Notes: generated from the sequence alone by a model not told the origin. Counted from the stretch's first letter, positions 26,553 to 35,877 are shown. The stretch: DNA of 64,000 nucleotides from Paracholeplasma brassicae (GCF_000967915.1 NC_022549.1:856366-920365); one strand, 5' to 3'. Translations and numbers: made by a program.

Positions 26553-27428
26553 ATGGCAAGTTTTCAAGGCACAAAAATAAATCCAACGTCTTTTCATAAG
26601 AGTCAACTACCGTTTTATCTATTCTTAATACCTTTAGCAATTTTAATGCTATTACCGATATTATTTATTTTTAATCATGCATTTAAACCTCAATCGGAGT
26701 TGTTTACCTTTCCACCTAGGTTTTTTGTAATTAATCCAACGTTTGATAACTTTATGGAATTATCAAGAGTAACAAGTGCTACTGGTATTCCTTTTTCAAG
26801 GTATTTAATTAACAGTATTTTTGTTACAACCATTGGCGTATTTGTTGCGATAACCATCACATCTTTATCTGCCTATGGTCTATCAAAGTTACACTTTAAA
26901 GGGAAGAAGATGTTGTTCGAAATTAATACAATCGCCTTAATGTTCGTACCAATTGCTGTTGGTATCCCTAGGTATTTGATTATAGCTAAAATGGGAATCA
27001 TTGATACCTATTTTGCACACATATTACCACTTGTTGTGATGCCTGTTGCGATGTTTTTGATTAAGCAGTTTATTGATCAAACACCAAATGAATTGATTGA
27101 GTCTGCAAAAATAGATGGTGCATCTGAAATGCAAGTGTTCTTGCACATCATTCGACCAATTATTTCGCCAGCCATTGCAACCGTAGGTATTCTGGCATTC
27201 CAAGCAATTTGGAATGACGTAGCAACCTCAACAACGTTCATTAATGACGAATCTAAACGAACGCTGGCATTTTACATGATGAGTTTAACCTCCGCACAAG
27301 GCAACACCGTCGCAGGGCAAGGCATGGCGGCTGCCGCAGGGTTATTGATGTTTGTTCCAAACTTAGTACTATTTATATTCCTTCAAAGTAAAGTCATGAA
27401 TACCATGGCACATTCGGGGATTAAATAA
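26553..27428 (+). CDS. Sugar ABC transporter permease (MalG type), first pair
   Basis: 291 residues with six hydrophobic segments. The EAA loop is ESAKIDGASEMQVFLHIIRP, the MalG-type form. NHAFKPQSELFTFPP after the first helix is a usual MalG-family opening. It lies 2 bases after its partner and overlaps the NHL-Yip1 gene by one base (TAATG), so all are probably translated together. Confidence 0.92.
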   Translation: MASFQGTKINPTSFHKSQLPFYLFLIPLAILMLLPILFIFNHAFKPQSELFTFPPRFFVINPTFDNFMELSRVTSATGIPFSRYLINSIFVTTIGVFVAITITSLSAYGLSKLHFKGKKMLFEINTIALMFVPIAVGIPRYLIIAKMGIIDTYFAHILPLVVMPVAMFLIKQFIDQTPNELIESAKIDGASEMQVFLHIIRPIISPAIATVGILAFQAIWNDVATSTTFINDESKRTLAFYMMSLTSAQGNTVAGQGMAAAAGLLMFVPNLVLFIFLQSKVMNTMAHSGIK

Positions 27429-29464
27429 TGAAAAAACTATTAATTGCGATTATATCGGTTAGTTTATTGATGTTTGTCCCATCAATGATTACCGCTAATA
27501 ACGGGTTGACCTACACAACCTTTACCTATTCAACCACACAAGGTCGTGTGGTTCCAACCCAAGATGCTTACTTACCACTGAATATCAATCGTAGTATCGA
27601 GGGTTTAACTTTAAATGAACCTGAAGATATTACCATTGATAAAGAAGATAACATTTACATTGCTGACACTAAAAACAAACGTGTCATAAAATACAGTTTG
27701 AAAACAGAAGAGATACGCGTGATTGGTGATGGTTTTCTACTTGATCCTAAAGGCGTACACGTTGGACTAGATGGTCATTTATATGTCGCTGATTTGGGTC
27801 ATAAAAAGGCATTTAAGTTTGTTTATGACAGCCTATTAGACGATTACGTGGTTGAAGTTACTTATGAAAAACCACAAGGTTCGGTATATTTTAGTGAACT
27901 GGATAAATTTGAACCAACGAAAGTTGTTACAGACAAAGGAAATAATGTCTACTTAGTTTTAGCTGGCGCGATTAACGGATTAGCTGAATTTAAAAACAAT
28001 GGTGAATTCTTTGGATTCTTTGGTGGAAATAGAATACCAAACACGTGGGATAACATCGTTAAATCACTGTTATTTGATGAAGAACAACGACGAACGTGGT
28101 TTAAGATGATTCCAAAGCCGGTATACAATACCGCAGTTGATCAAAATGGCTTAATTTTGACAACCACAAAAGACGTACCAGGGTATTTAAAACTAAATAT
28201 CGCTAATTTCGTTTACTCAAAATCGAACTGGGGATTTAACCGGTTAGAAGACTTATTTGTCGGTCCAAGTGATACAATTTTCGCTGTCAATAATGACGGT
28301 TATATTACAGAATATACGGCAGAAGGACAAGTGTTGTTTATCTTCTCTGGGAAAGACTACCTCAGTCAAAAGGGCTTATTTCAATCGCCATCGTCAATCG
28401 CGGTTGATAGTAAGAATAACATTTATGTCTTAGATAAAGGCGCTTCAAGTCTACAAGTATTTATACCGACTCAATTTGCTGATTTAGTTCATGAAGCCAT
28501 TACACTTTACCAACAAGGTAGGTATCAAGAGTCCAAAGGACCGTGGCAAGAAGTCTTAAAGATGAATGCACTCTTTGATTTGGCTAATAAAGGCATAGGA
28601 GACGCGTTCTTTGCAGAAGGCAATTACGAAACAGCGATGCAATACTATGAGATTAGTCGTCACAGTGAAGGTTATTCGAATGCGTACTGGGAAGTTAGAA
28701 ACGAAGCACTCTTAGATAGCGCAAGTTGGATCATTTATGTGATCATCGCTTTAATCGTATTAGCTATTGTCAACCGTTTTATTCCAGTTTATCGAGTCGT
28801 GTTTAAACCAATTAAAGATGGGCATAAATATTTAAAACGCTTTAAACTATATAATGAGTTGATGTTTGGTTTTTACCTGCTTAGACACCCACAAGACGGA
28901 TATTATGGCATCAAACGAGAGAATAAAACAAGTAATTTCTCCGCATTCATTTACTTGATGCTCTTTTTCCTAAGTTATATATTTTATGGGTATAATACGA
29001 ACTTCCAATTCAACAATAAGATTCCATCAGAGATTGATTTCCTTCAAGAAATCATTACGGTCTTTGTTCCGTTTTTCTTGTTTGTAATTGGTAATTATTT
29101 AGTTTGTAGTATCAGAGATGGTGAAGGAAAATTAAGAGATGTCTTTCAATCATCAGCCTACACACTATTACCTTTTATCATCGCATTACCTATTTTAAGT
29201 ATTATGTCACATGGACTTACAGGCAATGAAGCATTCATTTATAGTTCACTATTCAATCTTGCAGTAATTGTGTTTGTAATCTACATGATTGTAATGGTTA
29301 AAGAGATTCATTTTTACGAAATGAAACAAACCCTAGGTAATATTTTTATTTCAATATTTACAGGGTTAATGATTTTACTTATGGTTGGAATCGTTTATAT
29401 TTTATTAAACGAAATCGTTATGTTGTTTGTTGATATCTTTAAGGAGGTGACAAGTCGTGGTTAA
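27428..29464 (+). CDS. NHL beta-propeller - TPR - Yip1-type membrane protein
   Basis: 678 residues. A signal-peptide-like segment (1-24) leads to NHL-type repeats (about 55-340), for example EPEDITIDKEDNIYIADTKN, GVHVGLDGHLYVADLGH and SPSSIAVDSKNNIYVLDKG. A TPR-like helical region (about 350-425: EAITLYQQGRYQES, GDAFFAEGNYETAMQYY) follows, then a transmembrane helix (about 430-448) and a five-helix Yip1-type domain (about 480-678). The propeller should face outside. Function is unknown. Its place between two permease pairs, coupled at both ends (1- and 8-base overlaps), points to a transport or assembly accessory. I infer no enzymatic activity. Confidence 0.78.
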   Translation: MKKLLIAIISVSLLMFVPSMITANNGLTYTTFTYSTTQGRVVPTQDAYLPLNINRSIEGLTLNEPEDITIDKEDNIYIADTKNKRVIKYSLKTEEIRVIGDGFLLDPKGVHVGLDGHLYVADLGHKKAFKFVYDSLLDDYVVEVTYEKPQGSVYFSELDKFEPTKVVTDKGNNVYLVLAGAINGLAEFKNNGEFFGFFGGNRIPNTWDNIVKSLLFDEEQRRTWFKMIPKPVYNTAVDQNGLILTTTKDVPGYLKLNIANFVYSKSNWGFNRLEDLFVGPSDTIFAVNNDGYITEYTAEGQVLFIFSGKDYLSQKGLFQSPSSIAVDSKNNIYVLDKGASSLQVFIPTQFADLVHEAITLYQQGRYQESKGPWQEVLKMNALFDLANKGIGDAFFAEGNYETAMQYYEISRHSEGYSNAYWEVRNEALLDSASWIIYVIIALIVLAIVNRFIPVYRVVFKPIKDGHKYLKRFKLYNELMFGFYLLRHPQDGYYGIKRENKTSNFSAFIYLMLFFLSYIFYGYNTNFQFNNKIPSEIDFLQEIITVFVPFFLFVIGNYLVCSIRDGEGKLRDVFQSSAYTLLPFIIALPILSIMSHGLTGNEAFIYSSLFNLAVIVFVIYMIVMVKEIHFYEMKQTLGNIFISIFTGLMILLMVGIVYILLNEIVMLFVDIFKEVTSRG

Positions 29465-31829
29465 ACTAATTAAGTACTTGATTGTTGTGGTAATTACCGT
29501 TACGTTTTCTTTTGTGATTGTCAATGCAAGTCAATCAAAAAATACGGAAGGACTTGTCATCGATTTAAATCAAAACTTTCCATACATCGATAAAATGTTA
29601 TTAGAAAGTTCGAGATTCACTCAAAAAGATGACTTTGATCCAACACTGGTCAATGATTATCATCAATATTACCAAGTTGACTACTCAGAAGAAGAGAAAG
29701 AAGACATGGGTTATGAGTTGGTCCTTGATAACGATAAATTGTCTGTTTACTTAGAGATAAATAGTTTCTCTGTTTTAATTCACAATAAAGAAACGAACTA
29801 CTATTACAGTTCAAGAAGTGAATTTCAATCGTCTGACGGACGTTCAGAAGGTAATACACGTATTCGAGCAAGACATGCCTCAGGTATATGGGTCGAATAC
29901 GTAGCAAGTCAAAACCCACAACGAAATCTAGCAATACCTTATGCGCTATTAGAGCTTGCGGATGCTGAGTTTGCTACAAACGGTATCATAAATGAAACGA
30001 ATTCAAGAACATCGGTTTATGAATTGGTACCTGAAACGTATCGCAAGAATAAAGTAGAGTTAAAAAAACGAAATCAAACGACTAATCAATTAGTGATAGA
30101 TGTGAATCTTAAGAGTATAGGATTAAGGTTTGATGTATCCTTAGAAATCACTGAAGATGGTCTATTTCATGTCTTTTTAGATCAAGAGAGCATTGTTGAA
30201 AGCAATGACGCGTATAAAGCAACCGCGATCTATTTATTTCCAAACATGGGGGCAGTTAGAGATACTAAAGCACCGGGTTATATGGTCATTCCTGATGGTG
30301 TTGGCGCACTTGTTAGATTTAAGGAACGTCATGAAACAACGCTCCAATCACGTTTTTATAATTCGGATTACGGTGTTTCCTCAACGACTTTTTCAAATTT
30401 GTCAGTACCTCTTTATGGGATCATTCATGAAGTGGGTCAAAATGGCATTTATACGTTTTTATCTGAGGGTGCAGAACAAGCCATATTTTATGCAAACTTA
30501 ACGGATAACAACAATTACAATCGTGCTTATACGAAGTATGTCTTAAGAGACATTTACTGGCAAGTAATTGATAGACAAAATAACGGTCAAGATGCTGTTT
30601 TAAGTCAACGAAGTGATTCTAATTTTAAAATACATTTTGGATTTTTAGGCAGTGATGCAAACTATGTTGGTATTGCAAGTAGATATCAATCCTATCTAGT
30701 TGATAAAGGAATTTTAACAAAAAAAGCGCCTGAGTCAGATATCGATTTGCATTTGTCCTTTGTAATGAGTGATTTAGAACCATCGTTTTTATGGAGTAAA
30801 CGTATTTCAATGACCAAAACAAACGATGTGTTAAGAATCTATGAAGAATTAAAAGAACAAGGTATTACCAATCAATCCATCAAGTTATTGGGTTGGAGTA
30901 AAGACGGCAATACCAATCGTTTGGACCGGATGAATTTTAACGAACGTGATAAGAATTACGATAAATTAAGCGAGCAAATTAATGCGGATGGCAATCAAGT
31001 CTTATTAAACAATGATTACGTTTATGCCGCAGAAAGTTCCAAACGCGTGAGTTTGATTAGCGATGTCACAAGAAATATTGCAAAAACACGAGTCACATTC
31101 GAAATCAATAGCTTGTCGACACGAAGAATGTTGTACTTTCTTGATCCAGCCAAAACAAGAGACAAACTACTCAGTGATTTATCTTTCTATGAGGATCATC
31201 ACTATGGGTTATCTGCTGATTCGATTGGTCAAAGCTTAAACTCATTCTATCGAAAGAGTTATCACGAGCGTATGGATACAAAAGCGTATTATCAAGAAGC
31301 ACTTGAGGCTTATGAATTTGTTTCCTTAGTCAACCCAAACGATTATTTGTGGCAATATACGGATCAATATTTAGATATGCCTGTCTTAAATGCACAGTAT
31401 CGTTATTATACGGATTTAATCCCTTTAATTCCGATTATATTGTCAGGGCATGTCGCAATGTATACCTCTTATTTAAACTTTAATGCCATTGGGGAAGACC
31501 GGTTACTGATGATGGTCGATTACAATCTTTACCCAAACTATGTGTTAACGAGTGAAGATACATTTAAAATGCGATATACTGCCTCTAATGAACTTTACAC
31601 AACCCATTATGATTCCTACAAAGCTGAAATCGTTCGTACGTACGGTTTTGTTAATGAGGCGTTAAAACACGTTAGCGGAAAGAAAATTGTTTCTCGTGAA
31701 ATGATAGAAACAGGTGTTTCATTAGTTACTTATGAAAATGGGGTATCGATTTTAATTAACTACACCTCAAACGATGTTGATTATCAATCAATCACCGTCG
31801 AAAAGAAGAGTTATGAGGTGATCTTATGA
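29457..31829 (+). CDS. DUF5696-type secreted or anchored protein
   Basis: 790 residues, GTG start at 29457 with AAGGAGGTGAC upstream inside the preceding gene. Residues about 5-25 form a signal/anchor segment. The rest is extracellular: a beta-sandwich-like N-terminal half (PGYMVIPDGVGALVRF, YVGIASRYQSYLVDKGIL), a middle region of alternating helices and strands (IKLLGWSKDGN, VLLNNDYVYAA, MYTSYLNFNAIGEDRLL) and a final beta-domain (VTYENGVSILINYTS). This order resembles large glycoside hydrolases with a barrel between beta-sandwiches, but I cannot name catalytic residues. Family name DUF5696 is from recognition of the overall type, not a search. It overlaps the next permease by 4 bases. Confidence 0.68.
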   Translation: MVKLIKYLIVVVITVTFSFVIVNASQSKNTEGLVIDLNQNFPYIDKMLLESSRFTQKDDFDPTLVNDYHQYYQVDYSEEEKEDMGYELVLDNDKLSVYLEINSFSVLIHNKETNYYYSSRSEFQSSDGRSEGNTRIRARHASGIWVEYVASQNPQRNLAIPYALLELADAEFATNGIINETNSRTSVYELVPETYRKNKVELKKRNQTTNQLVIDVNLKSIGLRFDVSLEITEDGLFHVFLDQESIVESNDAYKATAIYLFPNMGAVRDTKAPGYMVIPDGVGALVRFKERHETTLQSRFYNSDYGVSSTTFSNLSVPLYGIIHEVGQNGIYTFLSEGAEQAIFYANLTDNNNYNRAYTKYVLRDIYWQVIDRQNNGQDAVLSQRSDSNFKIHFGFLGSDANYVGIASRYQSYLVDKGILTKKAPESDIDLHLSFVMSDLEPSFLWSKRISMTKTNDVLRIYEELKEQGITNQSIKLLGWSKDGNTNRLDRMNFNERDKNYDKLSEQINADGNQVLLNNDYVYAAESSKRVSLISDVTRNIAKTRVTFEINSLSTRRMLYFLDPAKTRDKLLSDLSFYEDHHYGLSADSIGQSLNSFYRKSYHERMDTKAYYQEALEAYEFVSLVNPNDYLWQYTDQYLDMPVLNAQYRYYTDLIPLIPIILSGHVAMYTSYLNFNAIGEDRLLMMVDYNLYPNYVLTSEDTFKMRYTASNELYTTHYDSYKAEIVRTYGFVNEALKHVSGKKIVSREMIETGVSLVTYENGVSILINYTSNDVDYQSITVEKKSYEVIL

Positions 31830-32902
31830 CAAAAGTAATGACGAAAGTAAAAGGCGCAATCTTAGCACCTTTTAAAAAAAGCGTTGAAGTGGTCGCTCGA
31901 TTTTCAGGCAAACACATCAGTCCAATCTTTGAAAAATTGGCGTACCTACTGACTCATAATTTTATCTACCGAAATAAAGAATCAAACGTTGTGCTTTTTA
32001 GTATAATCAAAATCAAGGTAACAAGAAGAAGACGCGAACATTTTTATGGTTATATGTTTATCTCGCTGTGGATTATCGGGTTTTTGATCTTCACTTTGTA
32101 TCCAATGTTTAATTCACTATACCTTAGCTTTACTGAAAGTTATCCTCATTTAACCAGAGGGATGTCAACCACATTTGTTGGGGTAAGAAACTACATTAAT
32201 ATCATAAGGAGTCAAAACTTAATCCCTGAATTTCAAAAATATATTGGTAAAATGCTTTTGTCTATTCCATTGATTATTGTTTTTTCAATTATGATTTCGA
32301 TGTTAATCAATCAACCAATGAAACTAAAAGGCATTTGGCGTACGATTTTCTTTATGCCAGTCATCATTTCATCGGGTCCAGTCATTTTGGAGCTGACCCA
32401 ACAAGACGCAGTAAGCTTACCATCAATTAGTGAAAGTGGTGCCATTGGTTTTATCGTCAACAATCTGGGATCTTGGATAGCTAATCCACTAGAGGCATTA
32501 TTTAATTCACTCTTACTTATCTTGTGGTATGCCGGGGTTCCGATCTTGATATTTCTTGCGGGCCTTCAAAAAATTGATACCTCAATTTATGAGGCTGCAT
32601 CCATTGATGGGGCATCGCCTTGGGATAATTTTTGGAAAATTACCTTGCCATCAATCAAACCGTTAATTAGTGTGGCGATCATTTACGTGGTGGTATCGAT
32701 GAGTCTTTATGTCGAACCAGGTGGTGTATTAGATCAAGCAAAAATGCACATGCTAAATGGTGGGTCTGATTCAGCGCTTTACTTTGGGTATGGTTATGCC
32801 GCAGCAATCTCATGGGTTTATTTCATATTGATGCTTGCATTAATGGGTATATTTATCGGTGTTACATCAATTAGACGTAAGAAGGTGAAACGATGGAACT
32901 AA
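31826..32902 (+). CDS. Sugar ABC transporter permease (MalF type), second pair, with long N-terminal extension
   Basis: 358 residues. The permease proper begins near residue 75 (REHFYGYMFISLWIIGFLIF), so about 70 residues of basic, cytoplasmic extension precede the first helix, against about 10-20 in the first pair. The EAA loop is YEAASIDGASPWDNFWKITL. It overlaps the DUF5696-type gene by 4 bases and its partner permease by 10. It is quite different from the first pair in sequence, so the locus carries two distinct channels rather than a recent duplication. Confidence 0.9.
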   Translation: MTKVMTKVKGAILAPFKKSVEVVARFSGKHISPIFEKLAYLLTHNFIYRNKESNVVLFSIIKIKVTRRRREHFYGYMFISLWIIGFLIFTLYPMFNSLYLSFTESYPHLTRGMSTTFVGVRNYINIIRSQNLIPEFQKYIGKMLLSIPLIIVFSIMISMLINQPMKLKGIWRTIFFMPVIISSGPVILELTQQDAVSLPSISESGAIGFIVNNLGSWIANPLEALFNSLLLILWYAGVPILIFLAGLQKIDTSIYEAASIDGASPWDNFWKITLPSIKPLISVAIIYVVVSMSLYVEPGGVLDQAKMHMLNGGSDSALYFGYGYAAAISWVYFILMLALMGIFIGVTSIRRKKVKRWN

Positions 32903-33834
32903 ATAAATCACTATTTTCAATACAAAAAAAGCAAAAAGCGAAAAAAGTACTTTTTGGGATGCACACAACTGATGGGTTGATATATCGTTTTGTCTTGATT
33001 ACGTTATTGATCAGTTTTTCTTATATTTATCTCTATCCAGTCTTATTTATGCTGGTTAATAGTTTAAAATCGGTTGATGACTTATTGAACCCAGGGGTAA
33101 GATGGGTACCAACCACTTTAGAATTTAACAATTATCAAACGGCATTTAAAGTACTTGATATGCCTTCGATTGTTTTTAGTTCAACGTGGTATGTTTTAAA
33201 AGTAAGTTTGATTACGACCATTTCCTCAGCTCTGATTGGTTATGGGTTTGCGATGTATGAATTTCCGTTTAAAAAATTATTCTTGTTTTTGATGCTTGCG
33301 ACGTTTATTTTGCCGCCACAAGTATTGATGGTGTCAAACATGACGGTCTTTCGCTTGTTAGGCATTATATCGTCTTCTAAAACCATGACTTTACCAGCAT
33401 TATTTGGACAAGGATTAAACCAATCAATCTTTATTTTGATATATTATCAATTTTTTAAGACGATTCCTCAAGTTTTAATGGAATCCGCTGAAATTGATGG
33501 TGCAAGTCAATTAAAGATATTCTTTAAAATTGCGTTGCCATCTGCGATACCATCCATTGTAATTGTTTTTCTATTTAGCTTTGTTTGGTATTGGAATGAA
33601 ACGTTTATGACCGCACTTTACGTTGGAGGACAAGTAACGTTGCCTCTAAAATTACAAGCATTCGTTGATAGTTATAGCACCTTGTTTCAAGAAGGTACGA
33701 TAGGCGCTAGACTCAACGAAGCAATAAAATTAGCTGGTACGATGCTCACCGTATTACCACTCTTAGTGCTCTATTTTTTCGCACAAAAGAACTTCACAGA
33801 GAGTATTGATCGTACGGGTATTACAGGAGAGTAA
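32893..33834 (+). CDS. Sugar ABC transporter permease (MalG type), second pair
   Basis: 313 residues with six hydrophobic segments. The EAA loop MESAEIDGASQLKIFFKIAL is present, and YLYPVLFMLVNSLKSVDDLL is the usual start of a MalG-type permease. It partners the preceding gene. No ATPase gene follows; the next gene is a GH16 lipoprotein. Confidence 0.92.
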   Translation: MELNKSLFSIQKKQKAKKVLFGMHTTDGLIYRFVLITLLISFSYIYLYPVLFMLVNSLKSVDDLLNPGVRWVPTTLEFNNYQTAFKVLDMPSIVFSSTWYVLKVSLITTISSALIGYGFAMYEFPFKKLFLFLMLATFILPPQVLMVSNMTVFRLLGIISSSKTMTLPALFGQGLNQSIFILIYYQFFKTIPQVLMESAEIDGASQLKIFFKIALPSAIPSIVIVFLFSFVWYWNETFMTALYVGGQVTLPLKLQAFVDSYSTLFQEGTIGARLNEAIKLAGTMLTVLPLLVLYFFAQKNFTESIDRTGITGE

Positions 33835-33838
33835 AACA

Positions 33839-34960
33839 ATGAAAAAAATATCAATTATGATGATTTTCACACTCGCGATATTATTATCTGCTTGTAGTGA
33901 AAAAATATCACTCGAAAAATTAAAACCAGTCGATGATTGTAACGAACAAAGACTAGATGGTGGATGGGTATGCACTTGGGCAGATGAATTTGAAGGTGAT
34001 ACACTCGATTTAGAAAAGTGGAATTATGAAATTGATGGTGGTGGCGGTGGAAACAATGAACTTCAATATTACACCAATAAAAATACCTCAGTTGCTAATT
34101 CAGTATTAACCATTACGGCAAAAAAAGAAGAATACATGGGACGTTCTTATACCTCATCACGTATTACAACAAAATATAAAGGCGATTTTACTTACGGTCG
34201 TTTTATTATTCGTGCTAAAAATCCAGTTGGACGCGGTACTTGGCCGGCTGTTTGGATGATGCCAACCATGAACTCTTATGGTATTTGGCCGAAAAGTGGT
34301 GAAATTGACATTATGGAATACGTAGGTTATGATCCAACACGTGTTCATGGTACGATTCACACCGAACGATTTAATCACGGCCTTGGCACACAACTTGGCG
34401 GTTCTGTGACGCTACCAACGGCAAATCAAGAATTTCACGATTATGAGATTATTTGGAAACCAGGTACCATCACATGGTTTGTCGATGGGGATCAATATTA
34501 CGAAGTCAATTACACACCACAATTCACAAGTGATTCAAAATATAATGAAGCATTTCCGTTTGATAAACCTTTCTTCTTGATCCTAAACTTAGCGATTGGT
34601 GGAAACTGGGGTGGCGTTCAAGGCGTCGATGATTCAATCTTCCCTGCGGCTTTTGAAATCGACTTTGTGAGGGTCTATCAGTTAGACTACGCATCCGTTG
34701 ATAAAAAAGTACCTGAAAAGGTCGCAAATATTAACAAGGCAGAAGTGGCGAACACCATTCACTGGCAACGTGCATTTGATGATTATGATATCGAAAAATA
34801 CGCGATTTATGTTGATGGAAAGTTTAATGGATACTCCAATCTTAATCAATACACACTGGTTGGATTAGAACCAAATAAATCTTATAACATCACAGTCGAA
34901 GCCATAGATTTTGTCGGTAGAACCTCTAAAATAAGTGAGCCATTTGTTTATAAAACCTAA
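33839..34960 (+). CDS. Lipid-anchored GH16 beta-glucanase with C-terminal FN3-like domain
   Basis: 373 residues from ATG 33839, with CAGGAGAG upstream; an earlier in-frame start at 33806 would spoil the signal peptide. The signal ends LLSAC (Cys19), so it is a lipoprotein held on the outer face of the membrane. The GH16 core has GRGTWPAVWMMP, catalytic GEIDIMEYVG (Glu155, Asp157, Glu160) and LNLAIGGNWGG. A C-terminal fibronectin-III-like region (about 290-373, ending VEAIDFVGRTSKISEPF) follows. It is the extracellular endo-glucanase of the locus, producing oligosaccharides for the binding proteins. It is the last gene before the interrupted terminator. Confidence 0.92.
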   Translation: MKKISIMMIFTLAILLSACSEKISLEKLKPVDDCNEQRLDGGWVCTWADEFEGDTLDLEKWNYEIDGGGGGNNELQYYTNKNTSVANSVLTITAKKEEYMGRSYTSSRITTKYKGDFTYGRFIIRAKNPVGRGTWPAVWMMPTMNSYGIWPKSGEIDIMEYVGYDPTRVHGTIHTERFNHGLGTQLGGSVTLPTANQEFHDYEIIWKPGTITWFVDGDQYYEVNYTPQFTSDSKYNEAFPFDKPFFLILNLAIGGNWGGVQGVDDSIFPAAFEIDFVRVYQLDYASVDKKVPEKVANINKAEVANTIHWQRAFDDYDIEKYAIYVDGKFNGYSNLNQYTLVGLEPNKSYNITVEAIDFVGRTSKISEPFVYKT

Positions 34961-34990
34961 ATCAAGCTAGACAAAATTTAATCGATAATT

Positions 34991-35005
34991 AATAAAAAAC
35001 CACTT
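34991..35005 (+). terminator. Left arm of the glucan operon terminator, separated from its right arm by an insertion sequence
   Basis: AAAAACCACT at 34995-35004 (plus flanking bases) is the exact complement of AGTGGTTTTT at 36711-36720. The two arms flank the IS element at 35012-36703. Joined across the insertion they give a stem of at least 10 bp with a loop of about 9 bases (AGACAATTC) and a T run, a standard intrinsic terminator 30 bases after the GH16 stop. Confidence 0.82.
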
Positions 35006-35011
35006 AGACAA

Positions 35012-35050
35012 TGAACCGCCCCCTGTCAAGTAGACAGTGGAAATAATTAA
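35012..35050 (+). repeat. Left terminal inverted repeat of the IS element
   Basis: It starts TGAACCGCCCC, with AAGTAGACA at positions 17-25 and AAATAATTAAA following. It pairs imperfectly with the right end (36665-36703). Confidence 0.78.
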
Positions 35051-35877
35051 ATAACTGATTCAATTTTTAAGGCTTGATTCCGAAATTCCATCGGAGTTAA
35101 GCCTTTTAGTTTTTCTTGGTACCTTTGTTTATTATAAAACTGGATGTATTGATCAATCGCTACTTTGAGTTGATTGATGTCGTGAAACTGGGTTAAATAG
35201 TACATTTCTGATTTAAGTGTACCCCAAAAACTCTCCATCGGTCCATTATCAATACACCTACCAACTCTAGACATACTGACTGTCATGCTTCTAGAAGTGA
35301 GCTTCTTTTGAAACACTTTATTCGTATATTGATACCCGCGGTCACTGTGTACCATCGGTTTGGCTTCCGGATTAAGTTGGAATGCTTTCTCGAAGGTTTC
35401 ATTTACCAGTTGGTTATTATTCGATATACCCATTTTGTAACTGATAATACTGGTATCACACAGATCGATGATGGCACTTAAGTATAACTTAGTATTCGAT
35501 CCAATCACCTTGAACTCGGTAACGTCTGTTAACCATTTCTCATTGGGATTATTAGCCTCAAATTGTCTGTTTAAGACATTCTCTGCTGTGATCTCTGGTC
35601 TTACTTTAATATACCCCTTACGCACTCTACGGATAACCGACGATACACCTAATTTCTTCATCAATCGTCTGATGCGTTTTACATTATAGTTCGTTTGATT
35701 CCGCTTATTAATCCATAAAGTCATCCGTCTATAGCCTAAGATACCTTTAAACTCATCATGATATTCAAGAATCAATTGAGATAACTCATGATTAATCTTT
35801 TCTTCATTTGTTTCTTCATGTTTTAACCACTTATAATAGCTGCTACGAACAATCAAAAGGATTTCACATAACACCAA
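35047..35877 (-). CDS. IS3-family transposase OrfB (DDE integrase domain)
   Basis: 276 residues from its first ATG; the frame is open further upstream (IRQEAKYKTIKGLHEAK) back to the frameshift site in orfA, as expected when it is made mainly as an OrfAB fusion. The helix-turn-helix-like leader RSSYYKWLK precedes the rve-type catalytic core: NEKWLTDVTEF (first Asp), MVHSDRGYQYTN (second Asp), and GPMESFWGTLKSE (Glu). All three acidic residues are present. The QRYQEKLKGLTPMEFR ending is the standard IS150-group C-terminus. Confidence 0.93.
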   Translation of the reverse strand: MVLCEILLIVRSSYYKWLKHEETNEEKINHELSQLILEYHDEFKGILGYRRMTLWINKRNQTNYNVKRIRRLMKKLGVSSVIRRVRKGYIKVRPEITAENVLNRQFEANNPNEKWLTDVTEFKVIGSNTKLYLSAIIDLCDTSIISYKMGISNNNQLVNETFEKAFQLNPEAKPMVHSDRGYQYTNKVFQKKLTSRSMTVSMSRVGRCIDNGPMESFWGTLKSEMYYLTQFHDINQLKVAIDQYIQFYNKQRYQEKLKGLTPMEFRNQALKIESVI

